From contig CADBZW010000042.1 in NCBI GenBank assembly GCA_902799345.1, positions 1 through 40,143 on the forward strand: 40,143 bases of DNA, in the 5' to 3' direction. This document shows, one piece after another, positions 10,325 through 18,823 of the stretch. The notes under the pieces were generated by a model. It saw only the letters and a list, made by a program, of their open reading frames with translations, had not been told where the DNA came from and ran no database searches. Within the stretch, counting starts at the first letter, position 1. Each line of letters begins with the position of its first letter. Both the position numbers and the translations under genes were made by a program. The stretch is from an uncultured Bacteroidia bacterium. Lineage in GTDB: Bacteria > Bacteroidota > Bacteroidia > Bacteroidales > F082.

Positions 10325-12064
10325 TCAGAATCTCAGCTTCACGCCGGCGAAGAACTGGATGCCCGTGACGGGATAGTCGTAGTACAAATGGTACTTCTGG
10401 TGCGCCACGTTATCCAGCAGCGCAAAAGCTGTGATTTGGTCGTTCACCTTGTAGTCGGCACCGATGCTGAGGTCGAAGACGTCTTTCAGCTTTTGCGTCG
10501 TATAGGTCCAGCCATAGTCACCCAGCTCGGGAACTTTGGCATAACGGCCGCCTTGGTAGAGGAAGGTAGTGTTGAACGAAAGTTTATCATTCAACCCATA
10601 TGTCAGTTTCAGTTTACCTTCCGTCGTGGGACGATACCAGGCGTATTCCTCAACGGCAGGATTGCAGTTGTTGTAGGCAAAGCCCAAGTCGGCGGTGAGG
10701 CTGTTGCGCAGCTTCACACGGACGTCGGCCATGACGGTCACCAACTGGGTCTGGTCGCACACCAGGTCATAGCTGTTCCAAATCGGGATTTCGAAGCCTT
10801 CGGGGATGGGGAAGATCATGTTGACAGGGCTCCGCATATACAGCGGGTCGTTGTCGGTAAGGCGATAGCGCACGCCCAGATGCACGTCCACGACGTCCAC
10901 GATGTTGGTGCGGATGCCACCGTCGAAGCCGAGCTTCACGTTGGGCGTACACAGCGATGGATTGATGCCAGGATTGACAAAAGGATTGTCGTTGACAAGG
11001 TCGCTGAAGCACAACAGCTGACGGCCACCATTCAAACCAGCGTAGAACTCGAGTTTGTTGTTCAGGATGAAGAGGCTGGCGCTCACGTCGGGGCGAACGG
11101 CCAAGAAGCGGTCCTCATCCGTGTATTTGGTGGTGCCGTCGAGACGCACACCCAAGTGCAGGCGATAGAACCCACCGCTCATCTCGAAGAACGGATTGAC
11201 GGCAAACAAGACGCGGGACACATTAAAGAAATGCGGCTCTTGGCCCATGCAATAGTCGTATTGGAAATCCAGCTTGACGCCCACCTTTTGCGGATGGCTC
11301 TTGTCGCCCCACCAGTTGTCGGCATAACCCAATGTGTAGCCCAAGTCTATGGCATGTTCCCTATTGAACATATAGAGATAGTCGAGATGTCCGTCATGGC
11401 TGAACTCGCCGATGCGCGTCGTGGTGGAGGCCAGTCCGAGATGGCCGCCAATGGTGTTGTAAGTCTGGCGCGGGCAAGCCGCTGCTATTTGCTCGGGTGT
11501 CAAAGTCTCGGGGAGCTCCGCCAGGTTCATGCCATAAAAATGGTACATGTCGTTCTTGAAATACACGCCGCCGTCCAATTGTAGGCCATCGAACCTGCTC
11601 GTCGACAGGTTGATGTCGAAGGCGTTGTTCATATAGCCCGAAGGCGCATAGTTTTTCATCTTGACCCACGAAGAGTTGTGTTTTACGCCCACGCCGAGGC
11701 CCAGGGTCTTGGTGAGCATGGAGTTGTGCTTGTAAAGGAAGATGGGCGAGAGCCTTGTGCCGATGCCGGCCATGAGGAAGTTCTTGGTCGGCTCGACCAG
11801 CTTGTCGTTCTTGGCGGCATAGCCCGTCGGGGCAATCTTCTCCAGGTCGAGGGAAAACTTCTGCTTGGCCTCCATCGGGTTGACTTCCGTGCTGGGGAGG
11901 TCGTACGACGGTTGAGGCGTCTCCGGGTTGAGTTGGAGCTTGCTCACTTTGTTCACTTTGGGTCGGTATTTGCCTTCCACGGTGACTTGTTCGTCGTGTT
12001 GGGCGAAGACCTGCATGGCAAGCAGGACGATGCTGAATATCAGGATGTATCTTTTCATTGTCAT
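10325..12064 (-). CDS. outer-membrane beta-barrel protein
   Basis: A 579-residue protein with a signal peptide (about residues 1-21, cleaved before QHDEQVTVEGKYRP). After a short Pro-rich periplasmic segment, the chain consists of amphipathic beta-strands with aromatic girdles and ends in GVKLRF; a terminal aromatic residue is the usual outer-membrane insertion signal. It resembles TonB-dependent-receptor-like barrels annotated in Bacteroidota, but no plug domain or TonB box is evident, so active transport cannot be assumed. Its ATG overlaps the stop of the upstream TPR gene (ATGA), so the two proteins are translationally coupled and probably work together. A second ATG two codons later is an equally possible start. 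Confidence 0.85.
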   Translation of the reverse strand: MTMKRYILIFSIVLLAMQVFAQHDEQVTVEGKYRPKVNKVSKLQLNPETPQPSYDLPSTEVNPMEAKQKFSLDLEKIAPTGYAAKNDKLVEPTKNFLMAGIGTRLSPIFLYKHNSMLTKTLGLGVGVKHNSSWVKMKNYAPSGYMNNAFDINLSTSRFDGLQLDGGVYFKNDMYHFYGMNLAELPETLTPEQIAAACPRQTYNTIGGHLGLASTTTRIGEFSHDGHLDYLYMFNREHAIDLGYTLGYADNWWGDKSHPQKVGVKLDFQYDYCMGQEPHFFNVSRVLFAVNPFFEMSGGFYRLHLGVRLDGTTKYTDEDRFLAVRPDVSASLFILNNKLEFYAGLNGGRQLLCFSDLVNDNPFVNPGINPSLCTPNVKLGFDGGIRTNIVDVVDVHLGVRYRLTDNDPLYMRSPVNMIFPIPEGFEIPIWNSYDLVCDQTQLVTVMADVRVKLRNSLTADLGFAYNNCNPAVEEYAWYRPTTEGKLKLTYGLNDKLSFNTTFLYQGGRYAKVPELGDYGWTYTTQKLKDVFDLSIGADYKVNDQITAFALLDNVAHQKYHLYYDYPVTGIQFFAGVKLRF

Positions 12065-15000
12065 TCCATTTCTAAAGGTTCGATGCCGTTGCTGTTACTT
12101 ACTTTGGGTTCCTTGCGTTCCACCTCTGCGAGCTTGGCGCGGGCTTCTTGTTTCAGGTCGTTGCCTTTGTAGTTGTCGATGACACTACGGAGTGTCTCCT
12201 TGGCCTGGAAGTAGTTCTCCTTGGCCACATAGACGTCGGCGAGGGCAATGAACGACTTGGCGACCCAGTAGTCATACTTCGAGAAGTTGTCGGAGATGTT
12301 GAATACCTTGTTCTCGGCTTCGTCGTACTGTTTCAGCTTGATGGAGGCCACGGCGGAATAGTAGGCGCTCTCGGCGCCATACTCCGACTTGTCGTTGCGC
12401 GCGCTCTTGTCGAGCTTCTCTATGGCCGCAGCATAGTTGCCTTTCTCGTAGTACGACTTACCCACGATGTGGTTGATCTGGTTGACCTGGTCGTCGGTGA
12501 GGTCGCGCGACTGGCGCAGGCTCTCGCCCATCTCGATGGCCTTGTCGTAGTTGCCCATGAAGAAGTTGCTCTTCATGCTGCCTTCGAGGGCCTCGAGGCG
12601 CTTGAGCGGTTCCTCGGTGATGCGCGACAGACGTTCGTAGTATTCACCTGCCTTCTTGTAGTTGCCTTGTTCGTATTCGATGCGGGCCATCTTCAGCAAG
12701 GCGTTGTCGGTGTAGTCATTGTCGGGTTGCGACAATATATAATTAAGGTGCGTGACGACCTGATCTTCCGGCCCTACCCTCTCGGCGCATTCGTAGGCGT
12801 AATAGTGTGCCTTGAGCAGGTAGGCGCCTTTGCGGAAGTTGTCAAAGTAATACTGCAAGGCCGTCTGTGCCTTCTGGTACTGCCCGTCGAGGAAGAAGTT
12901 CTCCGCGTTGGCGAAGGCCAAGGAGTCTTGTTGCGTCACCTTCACCTGGCCGCCGTTGGCGTTGACATAGCCGAAGTACTCGTCGAGCTTGTTCTGCTCC
13001 ATATAGATGCTGCGGATGATACTCAAGGCCTCGCGCGACTCGTCGGTGTTGGGATACGAAGCCACCAGGTTCTTCAAGGTGGTCAGGGCTTGGTCGTATT
13101 GGTTGTTGTTGTAATAGATCATGCCGACTTTCATCATGGCTTGGCGTGTGTAGCTCGAGCGCGGGCGGTCCTTGATGAGACGGTTGAAGCTGGAGATGGC
13201 GGAGCGCTTGTCGCCGTGCACGAGATAGGTGTTGCCGATTTCGAACAAGGCCTGCTCGTAATAGGGCGTGCTGGGATAGGCCTCCAGCATGTCGTTCAGC
13301 ATGGTGATTTTCTGGTTCACGTTACCTTTGGCGCCATAGCATAGTCCCTGCTGATAGAGGGCATAGTCGGCATTACGCTTGCCAACACGGGTGGCGAGGT
13401 CGTAGTAGTTGATGGCCTTGTCGTAGCTGCGTTCCATATAGAAGCAGTCACCGAGGCGGATGTAGGCGTCGGTCTTAAGGTCGTTCTGCTGCCTGTCGTC
13501 GGCGAGACGGATAAAATCTCTGAAATGCTCGGCGGCAGCATCGTAGTCGGGTTTCTGGTAGTAGATGTAGCCCAAGTCATAGTCGGCGAGGGTGTACTCC
13601 GGCAGGCCCGAGGCGGCACTCATCTCTTTGAACTGTTTCAGATACTTACCCGCGTTGGCTTGGTCACCCATCTGATAGGCCGACTCGCCCATCCAGAAGC
13701 AAGCCTCCGCCTTGTTGGTGGCCGACTGCTTGCCACTCATGATCTTGGAGAAATACACCTGTGCCTTGTCATAGTTTCCTTTCTGGAAGTTGTCGATGCC
13801 CGTGGCATACAGCAGGTCGTTGTAGACGTTCTGTAGCTGGCGGCTCTTGTTTTTCATGGCCTCCAGGCGGTCGAGGGCCTCGTCGTTCTCTTTCGCATTA
13901 AGGAGCAGGTAGATGCTCATCTCCTCCGCTTCGGCCTTACGTTCCGACCTCGGATGGTCGGCTATAAACTGGTCGAGCAAGCCCACGGCCTCGTTGAAGG
14001 GGTCGGCGCCGGGGATGAGGCTCAGGCGGGCGTAGTCGAACAAGGCCTCCTCGCTGATTTCGGGGTCGAAGCCGGCGACATAGGCGTTATAGAAGGCGCT
14101 GCGGGCATATTTCGGCTCGTCGGTCTTGGCATAGCACGAGGCCAGATAATACGAGGCGTATTGTGCGAGGATGTCGTTGTTGCCTGCCACTTTTTGCAAG
14201 TCGCTTATAGCGGCCTTGTAGTCGCCTTTCATCATCTTACTGACGCCCATCTGGTAGTAGGCCTGACGCGAGATGCCGCGCGACAGGTTCTTGGTGTAGA
14301 TCTGATAGTATTCCAAGGCCTTGTCGTAATCCTTTTGCTGGAAATAGGCATCGGCTACGATTTGCGCCATCTCGCCCTTGCGTTTCTTGTCGGCCTTTCG
14401 GATATACTCGGGGCCTTCTTCTATCACTGACTGGTAATCGCCTTTGAGGTAGCTGATCTGCATGATATACGAAGGCACCACGCTGGCGTAGTCCTTATGG
14501 GTGCGCAGGCGGCGAAAGTTATCCAAAGACTCATTGTATCTTTCCTTGACATATTGGATGTGAGCGTAATAATAGCGTGCCGGCTCCTGGTATTTGCCTT
14601 CGTTCATCATCAGGCCGTGGAAGAGTGGCATGGCCTTGTCCAAGTCGTTCGACTGGAAATAGGCGTAGCCCATGTTGAACTGCATCTGCTGCGCCTCGTC
14701 GGTTGTCAGTGCCATGGCATCGGTCTTTTCGTAGATGGCCAAGGCGTCCTTATACTTCTTGTTTTTGAACAAGTGGTTGGCGTACAAGAAATTGGCATGA
14801 CGCGCCCAAGTGCTGCCGGGGTTGTCGTTCACAAACTGCATGACCTTGGCGGGACCGTCGGCATGGCCGAGATAGAGCGAGCTGACCGCCTCATAATACT
14901 GGGCATCGACGCAGCGCTGCGACTTGGCGTCGGCAGCTTGGGTGCGGTATTGGGTGAAGGTGGAGAGGGCCGCGCCGTATTCCTGGTTCTGGAACAGCAG

Positions 15001-15120
15001 CACACCTTGGTTGAAAAGGGCCTCCGGGTCGTAATTATCGATATGCTTTTGCGCTGACAAAGGTAATGACAACACACAGATTGTCAAAGCCGTCAGGAAA
15101 AGATGAAGTCTAGATTTCAT
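12061..15120 (-). CDS. large secreted tetratricopeptide-repeat (TPR) protein
   Basis: A 1019-residue protein with a signal peptide (residues 1-23, MKSRLHLFLTALTICVLSLP then LSA before QKHIDNY). Nearly the whole mature chain consists of TPR-type helical hairpins, recognisable by repeated patterns such as GNYDKAxxYF, YYEQALFEIGNTYLVHGD and QYDQALTTLKNLVASYPN. TPR arrays bind other proteins and scaffold complexes. With export to the periplasm or outer membrane and tight coupling to a beta-barrel gene, a scaffold role in assembling or loading an envelope machine is plausible. It is not the T9SS component PorW/SprE by any feature I can identify. There is no lipobox. A weak promoter lies upstream. 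Confidence 0.9.
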   Translation of the reverse strand: MKSRLHLFLTALTICVLSLPLSAQKHIDNYDPEALFNQGVLLFQNQEYGAALSTFTQYRTQAADAKSQRCVDAQYYEAVSSLYLGHADGPAKVMQFVNDNPGSTWARHANFLYANHLFKNKKYKDALAIYEKTDAMALTTDEAQQMQFNMGYAYFQSNDLDKAMPLFHGLMMNEGKYQEPARYYYAHIQYVKERYNESLDNFRRLRTHKDYASVVPSYIMQISYLKGDYQSVIEEGPEYIRKADKKRKGEMAQIVADAYFQQKDYDKALEYYQIYTKNLSRGISRQAYYQMGVSKMMKGDYKAAISDLQKVAGNNDILAQYASYYLASCYAKTDEPKYARSAFYNAYVAGFDPEISEEALFDYARLSLIPGADPFNEAVGLLDQFIADHPRSERKAEAEEMSIYLLLNAKENDEALDRLEAMKNKSRQLQNVYNDLLYATGIDNFQKGNYDKAQVYFSKIMSGKQSATNKAEACFWMGESAYQMGDQANAGKYLKQFKEMSAASGLPEYTLADYDLGYIYYQKPDYDAAAEHFRDFIRLADDRQQNDLKTDAYIRLGDCFYMERSYDKAINYYDLATRVGKRNADYALYQQGLCYGAKGNVNQKITMLNDMLEAYPSTPYYEQALFEIGNTYLVHGDKRSAISSFNRLIKDRPRSSYTRQAMMKVGMIYYNNNQYDQALTTLKNLVASYPNTDESREALSIIRSIYMEQNKLDEYFGYVNANGGQVKVTQQDSLAFANAENFFLDGQYQKAQTALQYYFDNFRKGAYLLKAHYYAYECAERVGPEDQVVTHLNYILSQPDNDYTDNALLKMARIEYEQGNYKKAGEYYERLSRITEEPLKRLEALEGSMKSNFFMGNYDKAIEMGESLRQSRDLTDDQVNQINHIVGKSYYEKGNYAAAIEKLDKSARNDKSEYGAESAYYSAVASIKLKQYDEAENKVFNISDNFSKYDYWVAKSFIALADVYVAKENYFQAKETLRSVIDNYKGNDLKQEARAKLAEVERKEPKVSNSNGIEPLEME

Positions 15121-15136
15121 AATGTGAAATTTTTGA

Positions 15137-15144
15137 CGAAAGTA
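15137..15144 (-). promoter_or_regulatory. possible -7 element for the TPR-barrel operon
   Basis: TACTTTCG on the minus strand differs at one base from TAnnTTTG. A TTTG lies 22 bases upstream on the same strand. The leader would be about 15 nt. Confidence 0.4.
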
Positions 15145-15276
15145 TAAAATTATTCCGTTGGTTCAGCAAAAACGTCCAAAATTCATGCCGATTGGCTAAC
15201 TGAAAACGATTTTGAGACTGTTTTATTATTGGTTATTGGCGATTTGAACACAAAAAAGCATCCATAAAAAGCAACA

Positions 15277-15301
15277 AGGGCAACCCGAAACGGATTGCCC
15301 T
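15277..15301 (-). terminator. probable terminator of the DUF4465-type gene
   Basis: AGGGCAA (15277-15283) pairs with TTGCCCT (15295-15301). On the minus strand it is followed by a T-rich stretch (TTGTTGCTTTTT), 31 bases past the stop codon. Confidence 0.6.
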
Positions 15302-15331
15302 CATGCACTTAAAACGTTCAAACTAAACTAT

Positions 15332-16588
15332 TTACATCACTATCACTTTTTGCACTACGCAGTTGCCATCATATTTGACGGAAACGAAATACACGCCCTT
15401 GGGACAACCGCCCAAATCGATACGTGTCTTTTGCCCTATAGCCATGCCGTTCATCACAACTTGTCCCATTAGATTATAAACCTCAAAATCAAATTGTTGC
15501 GCTCCATCAGCATCAATAGTCAAGAGACCCGAGGTCGGATTGGGATAAACCTTGAAACTCATATCGCTTTCTTCCACGCCCTCCACATGGTTCATAATCA
15601 CGCGGAAACTGAAATCCACATATTGTCCATCGCTGGTGGCGCGCATTGCAATCTCAGCATCAGCTTGTTCCTCCGTCAAGCGCTCAAGCATCAGGACCCT
15701 GCCCTCCATGGTGCTCGAAACTGCTGCTTCGTTGGAGTTGGACAGCATAGCGTATTCAATCAATTCGTCAGGATCGTCGGGGTCGGTGGCCACACCACTG
15801 AAGTCGACGTACACTATCTTGGGGAACTCGTCCATCACCACATCCTGAACCTGAATGACGATATAGGGCGGGAGGTCGGGAGCGACACCACCACCATTAA
15901 AGTTATCCATGCAGAAATAGGCCGGCGTAATCATGTTGTAGCCACTGCCTCTTGATGACGAAAGGCTAAAGGAAATGGTGGCCACATTACCCAAGGGGCT
16001 GAGATCGAACCATTCCCAAGTATCAAGGACATAGTCTTCCTCATTGTTGGCAAAGCGATAGTCGGCGAGGTAGAAATCCAATGTACCCACAGTTTGTCCA
16101 CTGGCATTCTTACCTGTCGCTGTCACCTTAAACCAGTCAGGGTCGTTGCCCGTAAGTCCTCCGTAGGGTTGCTCGCCATACCCGCCTTGAAGAATGTCCT
16201 GATAAGTCCACAGATTGTTGGTGACATAACAGCCTGTGACGGTATGTAATTGCCCATCGGTGGCATAGACTTCCGTCTGCACACCCATGGTATATGCCAC
16301 GGCATATTGGGTAGAGCCATCATAGCCGCAGCCTGCAGCCGCAGTATACTGGGCATTAAGGCCCGTTTGACTCAGGTCAGTACGGTTGGAGGCCGTAAAT
16401 CCGCCCCAATAGCCGTATTGGGTGGAATTGGTAAAGATCCAGCCGCCGCTGGGCATCTCATTCTCGCCAACAGGGGGTTGCCAGATACCACCGTTGCCAA
16501 GCGGCACATCTTCAAAAGTAGCAGGTTCTTGCGCCATGGCAAACGCAGCCATGATAAACGCGAGGGATAATAGTAAACATTTACGCAT
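15332..16588 (-). CDS. T9SS-secreted DUF4465-like protein under a cobalamin riboswitch
   Basis: A 418-residue exported protein. Residues 1-18 are a signal peptide (MRKCLLLSLAFIMAAFAMA, cleaved before QEPATFEDV). Residues 20-240 (FEDVPL, GGWIFTNS, GYWGGFTASN, WEWFDLSPLG) look like the DUF4465 family seen in Bacteroidota secreted proteins. Next comes an Ig/cadherin-like module (about 245-340) and a T9SS type A sorting domain from 348 (YPNPTSG) to the end (VVQKVIVM). The start at 16586-16588 gives a proper signal peptide; longer in-frame versions would translate through the riboswitch. The cobalamin riboswitch upstream means expression probably falls when corrinoid is plentiful. A role in surface corrinoid binding is attractive, since Bacteroidota B12 loci encode accessory surface binders (BtuG, BtuH), but it is inference. 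Confidence 0.85.
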   Translation of the reverse strand: MRKCLLLSLAFIMAAFAMAQEPATFEDVPLGNGGIWQPPVGENEMPSGGWIFTNSTQYGYWGGFTASNRTDLSQTGLNAQYTAAAGCGYDGSTQYAVAYTMGVQTEVYATDGQLHTVTGCYVTNNLWTYQDILQGGYGEQPYGGLTGNDPDWFKVTATGKNASGQTVGTLDFYLADYRFANNEEDYVLDTWEWFDLSPLGNVATISFSLSSSRGSGYNMITPAYFCMDNFNGGGVAPDLPPYIVIQVQDVVMDEFPKIVYVDFSGVATDPDDPDELIEYAMLSNSNEAAVSSTMEGRVLMLERLTEEQADAEIAMRATSDGQYVDFSFRVIMNHVEGVEESDMSFKVYPNPTSGLLTIDADGAQQFDFEVYNLMGQVVMNGMAIGQKTRIDLGGCPKGVYFVSVKYDGNCVVQKVIVM

Positions 16589-16702
16589 AAATAAGTTATT
16601 ACGCATTAAACAAATACTGCAAGACCGTCGCAAGAAACGATGCGTAATTGCCACGCTTATGCACCACCCTTGTTCCCGAAGGCTTGCAATTTGACACTCA
16701 GT

Positions 16703-16846
16703 TTGGCAGGTCTTCTGACTCGCCCGAACCTGTCGCCTTCCCATGCGGATGGGCCGCACAGTGGCTTTTGTTTGACAGGCCTTACACGGGCTTACAGCAG
16801 CGGGCACTGTTGCCGATTTGCACGGCATTCCCTTGACCAAAGCGGG
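16703..16846 (-). ncRNA. cobalamin riboswitch (canonical), copy A
   Basis: Reading the minus strand, the leader holds AAGGGAATGCCGTGC, an ACAG/CTGCTGT core, GCCACTG, GGGAAGGCGACAGG and the B12 box AGTCAGAAGACCTGCC (plus-strand 16705-16720). These are the conserved blocks of the AdoCbl/cobalamin riboswitch in the right order. GCCCG/CGGGC and CCTGTC/GACAGG close the central helix, and a 5' GGTC pairs with GACC of the B12 box. The leader downstream (to 16589) contains hairpins near GCGT/ACGC that may be the expression platform; this stretch is conserved in copy B. Confidence 0.95.
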
Positions 16847-16848
16847 TG

Positions 16849-16856
16849 CAAAGGTA
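16849..16856 (-). promoter_or_regulatory. -7 element for riboswitch A transcript
   Basis: TACCTTTG on the minus strand, a perfect TAnnTTTG, placed so the RNA begins at the riboswitch 5' end. It stands 78 bases from the divergent -7 element at 16935-16942. Confidence 0.75.
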
Positions 16857-16934
16857 AGGCATTTTTCCGATATGGCAATTGCAAATGCCAAAACAATATT
16901 TCGGGATGTCTGGCAAGCGTACAGAAATAATCAC

Positions 16935-16942
16935 TACTTTTG
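16935..16942 (+). promoter_or_regulatory. -7 element for variant leader RNA, copy 1
   Basis: TACTTTTG, a perfect TAnnTTTG. The same element in the same position precedes copy 2 at 19820-19827. No clear -33 TTTG is visible. Confidence 0.7.
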
Positions 16943-16944
16943 CA

Positions 16945-17116
16945 GCCGATTTGTGGTGTCCTCACAGGACTCAATAGGGAATCGGGTGAGAGTCCCGTAC
17001 AGTTCCCGCTGCTGTGTTGGCCCTAATCGTTTGCCATGAATGCCACTGAAAGCCAAGACCTTTCGGGAAGGCGGCAAGCGATGGCCTCAGTGATTCTATT
17101 TATAACAAGGTATGCC
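16945..17116 (+). ncRNA. variant cobalamin-type riboswitch, copy 1 (non-canonical 3' box)
   Basis: The 5' and central part matches a cobalamin riboswitch: AATAGGGAATCGGGTGAGAG, a CGGG/CCCG stem, ACAGTTCCCGCTGCTGTG, then GCCACTG and GGGAAGGCGGCA. The central helix is closed by ATCGTTTGCC pairing with GGCAAGCGAT (one wobble) plus GGCC/GGCC. The canonical B12 box AGTCAGAAGACCTGCC is absent; in its place both copies carry ATAACAAGGTRTGCCC (here starting at 17102). From 16935 to 17091 it matches copy 2 at 156 of 157 bases. The ligand may be a corrinoid or something else. Confidence 0.75.
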
Positions 17117-17135
17117 CTGTATTGGGTACTATCTT

Positions 17136-17195
17136 CATTTTAGGTATTCCAACATTTTTCCAGAGGTTTTGAGGCAATCAACTAAGTGTCAAACC
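17136..17195 (+). promoter_or_regulatory. conserved leader block following the variant riboswitch, copy 1
   Basis: From CATTTTAG through TTCCAACATT, TTCCAGAGGTTTTGAGG and GTGTCAAACC, this stretch is shared with 20033-20093 with small changes. It is a candidate expression platform for the variant riboswitch. The conservation past the aptamer shows that copy 1 and copy 2 share a whole leader and not only the sensor. No gene follows directly here. Confidence 0.55.
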
Positions 17196-17266
17196 CATAG
17201 AGACCATTTTGTGCATTATAAATGCGTTTTGAGTAACTAAAACCACTTTTTGATTTCATGTTGTTG

Positions 17267-17300
17267 GCCGGCGGCGGTCACGGCTGCCGTCGGCTTTTTT
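17267..17300 (+). terminator. strong intrinsic terminator ahead of the CoA-transferase gene
   Basis: Bases 17267-17277 pair with 17284-17294 (11 bp including two G-U pairs) around a 6-base loop, followed at once by six T. It lies 150 bases past the variant riboswitch and 27 bases before the next gene's start, so it should end the riboswitch transcript unless regulated. Confidence 0.85.
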
Positions 17301-17307
17301 AGTTTTG
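17300..17307 (+). promoter_or_regulatory. -7 element of the CoA-transferase promoter
   Basis: TAGTTTTG fits TAnnTTTG and directly follows the terminator T-run, giving a leader of about 15 nt to the ATG at 17327. No -33 TTTG is seen because the terminator stem occupies that place, so confidence is moderate. Confidence 0.5.
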
Positions 17308-17326
17308 TAAACAAAAGTTCGTAATC

Positions 17327-18643
17327 ATGAGAAAACAATATCAAGCCGTCACGGCCGAGGAAGCCGTCAAAGTCATCAAGTCGGGCGACCATGTCCACAT
17401 CAGCTCGGTGTCGAATGTGCCGCAATGCCTCGTCAAAGCCTTGTGCGACAGAGGACGTGCCGGCGAGTTGAAGAACGTCTACATCCATCACCTTCACACC
17501 GAGGGCGCCGCGCCTTACGTCAACCCGGAGTTTGAGGGTATCTTCCAACACAACGCCTTCTTCGTGGGCGCCAACGTGCGCGAGAGCGTGCAGAAAGGCC
17601 TTGCCGACTACATCCCCGTATTCCTCGGCGAGACCTCGAAACTCTATCGTGAGCGTTACATCAATTGCAACGTGGCCATGATCCAGGTGTGCCCGCCCGA
17701 CAAGTTCGGCTATGTATCGTTGGGTTCATCGGTCGACGCCACCCTGGCCGCCATGGAGAGCGCCGAGTTCGTCATCGCGGTGGTCAACAAGCACGTGCCA
17801 CGCACCTTTGGCGATGCTTTGGTCCACATCAGCAGAATCAATGTCTTTGTCGAAGACGACACTCCCCTACTCACCGTCGACATGCCCGAGCCCAACGAGG
17901 TGGAGAAGACCATCGGTCGCTATTGCGCCGAACTCATCGAAGATGGCGCCTGCCTCCAGATGGGTATCGGTTCCATACCCAACGCCATCCTTTCGTGCCT
18001 CCACAACCACAAAAACATCGGCATCCATACCGAGATGTTCTCCGACGGCATCCTGCCGCTTGTCAAGAAAGGCGTCATCACGGGCGACAACAAGAAACTC
18101 AACAAAGGTAAAATCGTTTCCACCTTCGTGATGGGTTCGAAGAAAATCTACGATTTCATCGACGGCAACCACGAGGTGCTGCTGATGGACGTGGAATATA
18201 CCAACGACCCCTTCATCATTGCGCAGCAGCCCAAGATGACTTCCATCAACTCGGGCATCCAGATCGACCTGTCAGGCCAGGTGTGCGCCGACTCGTTGGG
18301 TGAACGCATCTATTCGGGCGTGGGCGGACAGATCGACTACGTCTATGGCTCCTCGCGTGCCAAAGGCGGCAAGGCCATCATCGCCATGCCCTCCACCACG
18401 CGCAAGGGCATCAACAAGATTGTTCCCGCCTTGGACTTAGGCTCTGGTGCAGTCACCACGCGTAACCACATCCATTGGTTCGTCACGGAATATGGCGCGG
18501 TGAACCTTTACGGACGTTCGCTTCAAGAAAGGGCCAAACTCATCATCTCGGTAGCGCATCCCCAGTTCCAAGAGATGCTCGACGAAGCCGCCTTCAAGCG
18601 CTTTGGACCGCATTTTCATTATTTGTGGAATAACATCATGTAA
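17327..18643 (+). CDS. acetyl-CoA hydrolase/transferase family CoA-transferase (4-hydroxybutyrate/butyrate type)
   Basis: A 438-residue cytoplasmic class I-type CoA-transferase. The catalytic glutamate is Glu236 in GIHTEMFSDG, and the CoA-binding glycine-rich loop is GVGGQIDYVYGSSRAKGG. The whole length matches the acetyl-CoA hydrolase/4-hydroxybutyrate CoA-transferase family. Such enzymes move CoA between acetate and butyrate, 4-hydroxybutyrate, succinate or propionate in fermenting Bacteroidales such as Porphyromonas. The donor and acceptor acids cannot be fixed from the sequence. A strong terminator and a likely separate promoter come just before it, so it may be independent of the upstream riboswitch. 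The MarC-family gene follows after a 180-base gap holding a structured repeat. Confidence 0.9.
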   Translation: MRKQYQAVTAEEAVKVIKSGDHVHISSVSNVPQCLVKALCDRGRAGELKNVYIHHLHTEGAAPYVNPEFEGIFQHNAFFVGANVRESVQKGLADYIPVFLGETSKLYRERYINCNVAMIQVCPPDKFGYVSLGSSVDATLAAMESAEFVIAVVNKHVPRTFGDALVHISRINVFVEDDTPLLTVDMPEPNEVEKTIGRYCAELIEDGACLQMGIGSIPNAILSCLHNHKNIGIHTEMFSDGILPLVKKGVITGDNKKLNKGKIVSTFVMGSKKIYDFIDGNHEVLLMDVEYTNDPFIIAQQPKMTSINSGIQIDLSGQVCADSLGERIYSGVGGQIDYVYGSSRAKGGKAIIAMPSTTRKGINKIVPALDLGSGAVTTRNHIHWFVTEYGAVNLYGRSLQERAKLIISVAHPQFQEMLDEAAFKRFGPHFHYLWNNIM

Positions 18644-18675
18644 ACCTAGGCTGGGTATCACTACACTAACGCTTT

Positions 18676-18788
18676 ACCGTCATGGCGGAGGAACATCCGC
18701 CATCTCCCGAACAAGAAGGATTGTCCTTGTTATCAGGAGATTGACTACGTCGAATCTTCGATTTGCGGATCAAGTCCGCAATGACGGT
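18676..18788. repeat. MITE-like element with imperfect 14-bp terminal inverted repeats
   Basis: The ends ACCGTCATGGCGGA and TCCGCAATGACGGT are inverted repeats with one mismatch. The 113-base interior is almost entirely palindromic: GGCGGA/TCCGCC, ATCTCC/GGAGAT enclosing AACAAG/CTTGTT, TCGA/TCGA and GCGGA/TCCGC. No coding capacity. It fits a non-autonomous transposable element or an intergenic structured repeat. It lies between the CoA-transferase and marC genes. No second copy was seen in this window. Confidence 0.6.
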
Positions 18789-18823
18789 CAAGGGCAGAAA
18801 AACAATCAAAAAGAAGCACAACT

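Noticed and set aside
16589-16891. N-terminal extension of the DUF4465-like protein
   Set aside because: It would translate through the cobalamin riboswitch and hide the signal peptide; the ATG at 16588 is correct.
17258-17302. 14-codon ORF before the CoA-transferase as a leader peptide
   Set aside because: It covers the terminator stem by chance, is Gly-rich because of the GC stem, and has no regulatory codon run.
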